This document shows, piece after piece, positions 14,530 to 19,213 of a stretch of DNA of 19,213 bases. How positions within the stretch are numbered: the first letter of the stretch is position 1; every line of letters starts with the position of its first letter. This DNA comes from Gemmatimonadota bacterium (GTDB lineage: Bacteria > Gemmatimonadota > Gemmatimonadetes > Gemmatimonadales > GWC2-71-9): NCBI GenBank assembly GCA_003220905.1, contig QHTS01000131.1, forward strand, positions 1-19,213, read 5' to 3'. A program made the position numbers and the translations under genes. Below the pieces are notes generated by a model. That model did not search any database. It saw only the letters and a program-made list of their open reading frames with translations, and was not told the origin of the DNA.

Positions 14530-15381
14530 TTGCGCGCTGTCGCCCGGTTGTCGCTCGTGGTCCTGCTGGTCCTACACGCCTGCGCCGATCCCACGGTGCC
14601 CCGCATCGAAGGGCCGCCGCTCGTGCTGGTCGGCCAGTGGTCGTCCGTGCGCCCGGCGCCGATCGTTCAGGTGCACCTCCACCTGCTGCCGACCGGCAAG
14701 GTGCTGAGCTGGGGCCGCACCGGCGATCCACAGGTGTGGGACCCGGCCACGGGTGCCTTCACGCCGGTGCCGGCCCCCTCCCTGCTGTTCTGTGCCGGTC
14801 ACGACTTCCTCCCCGACGGCCGGCTGCTCGTGGCCGGTGGCCACATCTCCGACCTGCACGGCCTCGCCAACACCAACGTGTTCGATCCCGTCGCGGGTGT
14901 GTGGCAGGTGGAGCCCGCCATGGCCGCGGGGCGCTGGTATCCGACCAACACCACCCTACCGAACGGCGAGGTCCTGACGCTCGCGGGCACCGATGAAACC
15001 GGCGCCAACGTGACGATCCCCGAGACAGGCCGCTGGACGACGCTCGCGAGGAACGCGGTAATTCGCATCTACCATCAGACTTCGCTGCTCCTGCCGGATG
15101 GACAAGTGCTGAACACCGGCAGCGGCGGCGCACCCAGCATCGGCGCCGTGGACGAGCTGAACTACGAGCTGTATTCGCCACCGTACTTGTTCAACGGTCC
15201 GCGCCCCACCATCACCGGCGCGACACCCGCCGCCGTGGCATACGGCCAGACGCTGGTCGTCACGACCCCAGGCGGGGCCGCCGTCACGAAGGTGACGTTG
15301 ATCCGGTGTCGATTTTCGGTTCCCCCGAACGACTATCTGGCGTCCACGGCCGTTCCACCACGATTCGGGAGGGACCTATGA
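14530..15381 (+). CDS. Galactose-oxidase-like kelch protein, internally deleted and truncated at the 3' end
   Basis: A TTG start at 14530 is supported by GGAGGGG just upstream and gives a signal peptide (LSLVVLLVLHAC). The product opens as a galactose-oxidase-like propeller: VHLHLLPTGKVLSWGR (48-63), QVWDPATGAF, FCAGHDFLPDGRLLVAGGH (87-105), NVFDPVAGVW, GRWYPTNTTLPNGEVLTLAG (134-153). At NVTIPE|TGRWTTLA (residues 160-173, base ~15022-15027) it jumps to the last blade: IRIYHQTSLLLPDGQVLNTGSG. The DUF1929 'early set' domain then starts (NYELYSPPYLFNGPRPTITG) but is lost after TKVTLIR (base 15306). The final 24 codons read through the promoter region of the next gene and resemble nothing. Probably non-functional, though the frame is open. 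Confidence 0.75.
   Translation: MRAVARLSLVVLLVLHACADPTVPRIEGPPLVLVGQWSSVRPAPIVQVHLHLLPTGKVLSWGRTGDPQVWDPATGAFTPVPAPSLLFCAGHDFLPDGRLLVAGGHISDLHGLANTNVFDPVAGVWQVEPAMAAGRWYPTNTTLPNGEVLTLAGTDETGANVTIPETGRWTTLARNAVIRIYHQTSLLLPDGQVLNTGSGGAPSIGAVDELNYELYSPPYLFNGPRPTITGATPAAVAYGQTLVVTTPGGAAVTKVTLIRCRFSVPPNDYLASTAVPPRFGRDL
15307..15333 (+). promoter_or_regulatory. Candidate ECF42-type promoter for the DGPF/sigma operon
   Basis: TGTCGA at 15307-15312 and CGAC at 15330-15333 are separated by 17 bases, 44 bases before the ATG of the DGPF gene. From memory, TGTCGA at -35 with a CGA-containing -10 is the motif reported for ECF42 sigma factors, and the second gene of this operon is such a sigma factor, so self-activation is likely. 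Sequence homology to the upstream kelch gene ends exactly where this element begins. Confidence 0.55.
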
Positions 15382-15734
15382 AGTACCTTTGCCTGATCTA
15401 CGATGAGGAGAAGAAGCTGGGCGCCATGTCCCAGAGCGAGTCGGACGCCTTCATGGGCGAGTACCACACCTTCACGGAGGGGATCCGCAAGAGCGGCCAC
15501 TACGTCGCGGGGGAAGCGCTCCAGCCGATTCACACGGCCACGACCGTGCGGATCCGGAACGGCAAGCTGTCCACCACGGACGGTCCCTTCGCCGAGACGA
15601 AGGAGCAGTTGGGCGGATTCTACCTCATCAACGCCCGCGATCTGAACGACGCCCTCCAGGTGGCCGCAAAGATCCCGTCGGCCCGCTTGGGGAGCGTCGA
15701 GGTGCGGCCGATCATGGTGTTCAGCCAGCAGTAG
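15378..15734 (+). CDS. YCII-related DGPF-domain protein
   Basis: The ATG at 15378 is chosen because GGGAGGG (15368-15374) lies just ahead of it and the domain begins at once with MKYLCLIYDEE; the upstream in-frame codons lie in the promoter. The 118-residue protein is a complete YCII/DGPF domain (ferredoxin-like fold), with RNGKLSTTDGPFAETKEQLG carrying the name-giving DGPF and GGFYLINARDLNDALQVAAK after it. It ends VRPIMVFSQQ. Members are small cytosolic proteins of unknown biochemistry, genetically tied to ECF42 sigma factors, as here: the sigma gene starts three bases after its stop. The YCII fold is related to dioxygenase/dehalogenase-like enzymes, but no activity is established. Confidence 0.93.
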   Translation: MKYLCLIYDEEKKLGAMSQSESDAFMGEYHTFTEGIRKSGHYVAGEALQPIHTATTVRIRNGKLSTTDGPFAETKEQLGGFYLINARDLNDALQVAAKIPSARLGSVEVRPIMVFSQQ

Positions 15735-15736
15735 CC

Positions 15737-16996
15737 GTGGGCGAGGACGCGGCCGACCAGGCGGGGGTGCGTGAGCTGGTGGACGCAGTCTACCGCTCCG
15801 ACTCGCGCCGCGTCCTCGCGACGCTGATCCGCCTGTTGGGCGACTTCGACGTGGCCGAGGAGGCGCTACACGACGCCTTCGCGGCCGCCGTGGAGCGCTG
15901 GCCGCGTGACGGCGTACCCGCCAACCCCAGGGCGTGGCTCGTCTCGACCGGCCGCTTCAAGGCCATCGACGGCATGCGCCGGCGCGCCCGGTTCGACGCA
16001 TCGCTGGCGGAGCTCGCCCGCCGACTGGATACCGACACCAGCGACCCCGCCTCCTGGGACGAGGAGAGCGTCGAGGACGATCGGCTGCGGTTGATCTTCA
16101 CCTGCTGCCATCCGGCCCTGCCGCCGGACGCGCAGATCGCGCTGACGTTGCGCGAGGTCTGCGGCCTCACGACCGAGGAGATCGCGCGCGCCTTCCTCAC
16201 GGCCCCGTCCACCGTGGCCCAGCGCATCGTGCGCGCCAAGATCAAAATCCGCGACGCGCACATTCCGTATCAGGTGCCGTCCCGCAGCGATTTGCCGGCA
16301 CGGCTCGACACCGTGCTCCACGTGGTCTACCTGGTGTTCAACGAGGGGTACTCCGCGTCCTCGGGTGAGTCGCTGACGCGGCACGATCTCTCGGGCGAGG
16401 CCATCCGCCTGGGACGGCTGCTGATCGAGCTCTTGCCGGAGCCCGAGGCTGAGGGGCTCCTGGCGCTGATGCTGTTGCACGAATCGCGTCGCGCCGCGCG
16501 CACGTCGCCGGCGGGCGAGCTGGTACTGCTTGGGGACCAGGATCGCTCGCTCTGGAACCCGGAGCAGATCGCCGAGGGGAGCGCGCTCGTGCGACAGGCC
16601 CTCGCGTCGCGCCGGTTCGGGCCCTATACGCTCCAGGCGGCGATCGCGGCCGTACACGCCGAAGCATCCGACGCCGCAGCGACGGACTGGGCCCAGATCG
16701 TCGGATTGTACGATGTGCTGGCGCGGGCGGACCCGTCGCCGGTGGTCGAGCTGAACCGCGCGGCCGCGATCGCGATGCGTGACGGTCCGCCGGCGGGCCT
16801 GACCCTCATCGATGCCCTCCTGGCGCGCGGCGATCTCGAGGATTACCACCTGGCGCACTCGGCGCGGGCGGACCTGTGCCGGCGGCTGGGGCGAACGATG
16901 GAGGCCCGAGCCTCCTACGAGCGGGCCCTGCGCCTCACGCGGCAGGAGCCGGAGCGGCGCTTTCTCGAGCGACGGCTGAGCGAGCTGCCGGACTGA
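15737..16996 (+). CDS. ECF42-type RNA polymerase sigma factor with C-terminal TPR-like extension
   Basis: The GTG at 15737 follows the DGPF stop by two bases. The 419-residue protein starts with sigma region 2 (residues 12-80: VYRSDSRRVLATLIRLLGDF, EEALHDAFAAAVERWP, RAWLVSTGRFKAIDGMRRR) and region 4 (about 105-170: RLIFTCCHPALPPDAQIALT, EVCGLTTEEIARAF, TVAQRIVRAKIKIR). After these comes a 240-residue helical extension (HVVYLVFNEGYSASSG, LLALMLLHESRRAAR, VELNRAAAIAMRDG, RADLCRRLGRTMEARASYERAL) with TPR-like repeats. This layout plus a DGPF neighbour defines the ECF42 group. Such factors lack a classical anti-sigma, and the extension is thought to control activity; no anti-sigma gene is seen here either. 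Targets likely include its own operon. Confidence 0.95.
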   Translation: MGEDAADQAGVRELVDAVYRSDSRRVLATLIRLLGDFDVAEEALHDAFAAAVERWPRDGVPANPRAWLVSTGRFKAIDGMRRRARFDASLAELARRLDTDTSDPASWDEESVEDDRLRLIFTCCHPALPPDAQIALTLREVCGLTTEEIARAFLTAPSTVAQRIVRAKIKIRDAHIPYQVPSRSDLPARLDTVLHVVYLVFNEGYSASSGESLTRHDLSGEAIRLGRLLIELLPEPEAEGLLALMLLHESRRAARTSPAGELVLLGDQDRSLWNPEQIAEGSALVRQALASRRFGPYTLQAAIAAVHAEASDAAATDWAQIVGLYDVLARADPSPVVELNRAAAIAMRDGPPAGLTLIDALLARGDLEDYHLAHSARADLCRRLGRTMEARASYERALRLTRQEPERRFLERRLSELPD

Positions 16997-17010
16997 GCGG
17001 GCGGAGTGGA

Positions 17011-17069
17011 TACTGGCGGAGGCCAGTACGGGCACGCAGTATCAAGAGACCGGCTGGCGCAAGAGCCGG
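17011..17069 (+). terminator. Two hairpins downstream of the sigma gene (possible terminator or leader)
   Basis: Hairpin 1 has a perfect 7-base-pair stem TACTGGC/GCCAGTA (17011-17017 and 17022-17028) around a GGAG loop. Hairpin 2 has a 6-base-pair stem CCGGCT/AGCCGG (17050-17055 and 17064-17069). Neither has a following T-run, so rho-independent termination is uncertain; they could also structure the leader of the next reading frame. Confidence 0.35.
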
Positions 17070-17088
17070 CGCTGAAAGGCGCGAGATC

Positions 17089-17217
17089 ATGCAGCGGACC
17101 CTTCCAGTTACCCTCGGTCTCCTGATCCTCGCGCCGATCACGACGAGCACCGCGCCAGCGGTCGGGGCGAGCTTCACCTTGGGGCAGGGGCTGGATCCCC
17201 TTGGACTCGCGGGCTGA
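17089..17217 (+). CDS. 42-residue signal-peptide-like reading frame, possibly a truncated gene
   Basis: ATG at 17089, with AAAGG nine bases upstream, opens a 42-codon frame. Residues 1-27 look like a textbook Sec signal: basic start (MQRT), hydrophobic core (VTLGLLILAPI) and small residues near AVGA. Only about 15 residues follow (SFTLGQGLDPLGLAG) before TGA. I do not recognise a family. It may be the 5' end of an exported-protein gene whose body was lost, which would match the damage seen elsewhere in this window, or a true small secreted peptide. Low certainty that it is translated. Confidence 0.4.
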   Translation: MQRTLPVTLGLLILAPITTSTAPAVGASFTLGQGLDPLGLAG

Positions 17218-17237
17218 GCCGCGCGTTTGCACCGACG

Positions 17238-17474
17238 ATGATCGAGCTTCGGGACAAGGTCACCAACGAGCCGCTCGGCACCATCAGTGACGACGAGCTG
17301 CGCTTCCTCGTCGATGAGCTCGAAGAGGAATCGCCCACGGATCGCGATTACTACATCAGCTCCGACACCATCGACATGCTCGAGGCCGACGGTGCCCCGT
17401 CATCGTTACTCACGCTGCTCAAGCGCATTCTCGGATCTGAGGAGGGAATCGAGGTGCGCTGGATCCGCGTCTGA
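17238..17474 (+). CDS. Conserved hypothetical small acidic protein (78 aa)
   Basis: The product MIELRDKVTNEPLGTISDDE... is a small, acidic, soluble protein. It has a short strand pair (residues 1-15), a helix (DDELRFLVDELEEES), the pattern SPTDRDYYISSDTIDMLEAD (33-52) and a second helix (PSSLLTLLKRILGSEE). I recall closely similar 'IELRDKxTGxxLGxISDxxxxFLxDxLEEEsxxDxDYYI' proteins as uncharacterised genes in soil and delta-proteobacterial genomes, sometimes with an unreliable galactosyldiacylglycerol synthase label. No signal peptide, metal motif or catalytic pattern is visible. The ribosome-binding site is weak. It precedes the cupin gene by 39 bases and may be co-transcribed with it. Confidence 0.75.
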   Translation: MIELRDKVTNEPLGTISDDELRFLVDELEEESPTDRDYYISSDTIDMLEADGAPSSLLTLLKRILGSEEGIEVRWIRV

Positions 17475-17513
17475 CGATCTTAGCCTCCAACAGCACTCGA
17501 GGAGACCCCGCCG

Positions 17514-17984
17514 ATGAGACCCCTCTACTTCCTCAGTCTGCTCCTCTTCACGGTCACGGCCGCCGCGGCCGGCCAGGCCAAGAGCCCAATGGCTTTCTTT
17601 CCCGGGACGGAGCTCGAGTGGAAGGACGGTCCTCCGTCCTTACCGAAGGGCGCCAAGATGGCGATCCTGGAGGGCGATCCAACGCAGCCCGGAATGTTCA
17701 CCATGCGCCTGCGGTTCCCGGACGGCTTCCAGATTTTTCCGCACTGGCACACGCAGACGGAGCACGCGACGGTCGTGGCCGGCACGCTCCACTGGGGGAT
17801 GGGGGAGCGGTTTGATCGCGCGTCCACCCGGACGCTGACCGCCGGCTCGTTCGGCTACTGGACCGCGGGGACGAAGCACTTCGCCTGGGCCGAGGGCGAG
17901 ACGATTCTGCAGCTCCACGGCCAGGGGCCCTGGACGATCACCTACGTGAACGCCGCAGACGACCCGCGGAGCCCGCACCCGTGA
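17514..17984 (+). CDS. Exported cupin-domain protein
   Basis: This 156-residue protein has a Sec signal (YFLSLLLFTVTAAAAGQA) and a single cupin barrel. Cupin motif 1 is FPHWHTQTEHATVVAGTL (75-92), giving metal ligands His77, His79 and Glu83 (or His84); motif 2 is AGTKHFAWAEGETILQL (118-134), with His122 as the fourth ligand. This suits a mononuclear metal site (Mn, Fe, Zn or Ni). GAGGAG upstream (17499-17504) supports the ATG. Known relatives are annotated only as cupin or DUF4437-like proteins; the substrate is unknown. It is followed after one base by the NmrA-type gene, so the two are almost certainly co-transcribed. Confidence 0.9.
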   Translation: MRPLYFLSLLLFTVTAAAAGQAKSPMAFFPGTELEWKDGPPSLPKGAKMAILEGDPTQPGMFTMRLRFPDGFQIFPHWHTQTEHATVVAGTLHWGMGERFDRASTRTLTAGSFGYWTAGTKHFAWAEGETILQLHGQGPWTITYVNAADDPRSPHP

Positions 17985-17985
17985 G

Positions 17986-18876
17986 ATGCTCACCGTGATT
18001 CTCGTCGTCGGCGCAACCGGCCTATTGGGGGGCGAGATCTGTCGCGTCTTGACCCAGCGAGGGACACCGGTGCGCGCGTTGGTCAGGGGAACATCGAATC
18101 CCGATCGAGTCGCGCATTTGAAGAGCGTCGGTGCCGAGCAGGTGCGCGGGGACCTGAAGGACCGACCATCGCTCGACGCTGCGTGTCGTGGCGCGAGTGC
18201 CGTCATCTCCACGGCGTCCTCGACGGTGTCGAGACAAGAAGGCGATTCCATCGAGAGCGTCGATCGCCAGGGCCAGCTGAGCCTCATCGCCGCCGCGGCG
18301 GCGGCCGGCGTGAAGCAGTTCATCATGATTTCTTTCCCGAGCGTCGAGACCGACTGTCCGCTGCAGTCCGCGAAGCGTGCGGTCGAGGAGCGTCTGCAGC
18401 TGAGCGGCATGACGTACACGATTCTCAGGTCCACTTTCTTCACCGAGGTGTGGTTGAGCCCCGCCTTGGGCTTCGATGCGCCCAACGCGACAGCGCAGAT
18501 CTACGGTGGTGGCCAGAACAAGATCAGCTGGATCTCGTTCCAGGATGTCGCGCAGTTCGCCGTGTCCGCGCTGGACAATCCTCGGGCGAAGAACGCCGTG
18601 GTCGAGCTGGGTGGTCCCGAAGCCCTAAGTCCCCTGGAGGTGGTGCGGCTCGCTGAGCAGGTGACGCGGAAGCGATTCGCCGTACAGCATGTCCCGGAGG
18701 AAGCGCTCCGGGCGCAATTCGCCGCGGCGACGGATCCGCTCCAGCAGTCGTTCGCCGCGCTGATGTTGTACTATGCCCGCGGCGACGTCATCAACATGAA
18801 GGCGACGCTTCGAGCTTTTCCGGGGCAGCACCTCAGGTCGGTGCGTGCGTACTTCGAGGCCAGCACCCCTTCGTGA
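17986..18876 (+). CDS. NmrA/SDR-a type NAD(P)-binding protein
   Basis: This 296-residue protein is a complete atypical short-chain dehydrogenase of the NmrA class. The dinucleotide motif is VVGATGLLGGEICRVL (7-22, GxxGxxG), followed by VRALVRGTSNPDRV after the second strand (an arginine that usually favours NADP). Next come VRGDLKDRPSLDAACRGASA and FIMISFPSVETDCPLQSAKR, where the canonical catalytic Tyr-x-x-x-Lys is replaced by a non-standard QSAKR. The mid region carries YTILRSTFFTEVWL. Such proteins act as redox sensors or as reductases on small molecules or quinones. The ATG at 17986 is used; GTG at 17995 would trim three residues without affecting the fold. Confidence 0.92.
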   Translation: MLTVILVVGATGLLGGEICRVLTQRGTPVRALVRGTSNPDRVAHLKSVGAEQVRGDLKDRPSLDAACRGASAVISTASSTVSRQEGDSIESVDRQGQLSLIAAAAAAGVKQFIMISFPSVETDCPLQSAKRAVEERLQLSGMTYTILRSTFFTEVWLSPALGFDAPNATAQIYGGGQNKISWISFQDVAQFAVSALDNPRAKNAVVELGGPEALSPLEVVRLAEQVTRKRFAVQHVPEEALRAQFAAATDPLQQSFAALMLYYARGDVINMKATLRAFPGQHLRSVRAYFEASTPS

Positions 18877-18883
18877 GGATCAC

Positions 18884-19213
18884 ATGAACACGATGGGCAG
18901 TCTCGTTTGCCGTGCTCGGCGAGACGGGGCAGTCGACGGCGGAGGTCTCAACAGAGGCGCTGCGCCGCATCCTGACCGAGAAGACTGGCGGCGGAGCTGC
19001 TGGCGGCGGGCTACACCAAAGTCCGGCGCTACCAGCTCGGCATCCCGGTGTGGCGCGCGTTGGGCGGCGTCACGCAAATCGAGCCGGAAGGACTGCGAAA
19101 CATCCTCGCGAACGATCGCACCGCCGTCGTCGTCGATGTGCGGGAGTCGCCGGAGCGCCAGGCCAGCGCGTCCCGAGCGCCCAACCCATCCCGCGCAGCG
19201 CCGTGCTTGAAGG
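18884..19213 (+). pseudogene. Tandem rhodanese-domain protein gene, several frameshifts and internal deletion; runs off window
   Basis: Fragments of one exported rhodanese-type protein lie in three frames. A start with GAGGAT upstream (ATG 18884, frame A: MNTMGSLV) moves to frame B at about 18900-18909 (VSFAVLGETGQSTAEVSTEA, then LRRILTEKT). It jumps at about 18980 to frame C (ELLAAGYTKVRRYQLGIPVW, then RALGGVTQIEPEGLRN and TAVVVDVRESPER), and returns near 19170 to frame B (VPSAQPIPRSAVLEG). The jump at 18980 removes about 65 residues that normally hold the first rhodanese core and its catalytic cysteine loop (CNGPFCGKS-like). The second domain also loses a few residues at the HxPGA turn. Not translatable as one protein. 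The intact ancestor probably followed the NmrA gene (gap seven bases) in an operon. Confidence 0.75.

Noticed and set aside
15306..15377. In-frame extension upstream of the DGPF protein
   Set aside because: The added residues are unlike the family and overlie the candidate promoter; a ribosome-binding site supports the ATG at 15378.
1..19213. CRISPR arrays, tRNA or rRNA genes, transposases, phage genes, long direct repeats
   Set aside because: Looked for repeated spacer-like units, cloverleaf ends, transposase motifs and terminal inverted repeats; none seen by eye.

Overview
This is a high-GC (mostly G/C-ending codons), densely packed bacterial chromosome segment. Many products are exported: Sec signals, lipoboxes and one twin-arginine signal. 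The gene types (DUF305 next to an LVIVD propeller protein, a GMC dehydrogenase with a gluconate-dehydrogenase subunit 3, an ECF42-type sigma factor with a DGPF protein, a small glycine-rich membrane protein, a methylmalonyl-CoA mutase large subunit with no B12 domain) suggest a soil-type Gram-negative lineage such as Gemmatimonadota or Acidobacteriota. This placement is inference; there is no rRNA or marker gene to fix it. I see no phage, transposase, CRISPR array, tRNA or rRNA.

Layout. 2-1096: 3' part of a methylmalonyl-CoA mutase large subunit. 1149-2543: four small plus-strand genes (dodecin, a 53-residue membrane protein, a DUF4431-like secreted protein, a DUF2846-like lipoprotein). 2671-8825: a tightly coupled plus-strand operon of five envelope genes (DUF305, LVIVD propeller, secreted GH130-like glycosidase, GMC oxidoreductase, gluconate-dehydrogenase subunit 3-like), with 4-base overlaps at three of its four junctions. 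8895-9329: a broken TMEM175-family channel gene. 9414-9905: a secreted four-cysteine protein. 9927-14385: a minus-strand run of ppc (PEP carboxylase), an internally deleted quinoprotein and an exported xylose-isomerase-like TIM barrel. 14530-15306: remnant of a galactose-oxidase-like kelch protein. 15307-16996: a DGPF/YCII protein plus an ECF42-like sigma factor behind a candidate ECF promoter. 17089-18876: a signal-peptide-only small reading frame, a conserved 78-residue protein, a secreted cupin and an NmrA-type NAD(P)-binding protein. 18884-end: a broken rhodanese gene that leaves the window.

How the genes work together. The 2671-8825 operon looks like an envelope carbohydrate-handling and oxidation module: a glycoside-active enzyme beside an FAD dehydrogenase and its small Tat-exported partner, with metal-binding-type and propeller proteins upstream. 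The sigma/DGPF pair is a recognised regulatory pairing and is probably self-regulated.

The most unusual property is repeated gene damage. Four genes (TMEM175, quinoprotein, kelch/galactose oxidase, rhodanese) have each lost an internal block that their families normally keep, and two also carry frameshifts. Neighbouring long genes, such as the 921-codon ppc, are intact. The two propeller-type losses appear to join two similar repeat motifs in frame. I found no convincing new defence or mobile system.
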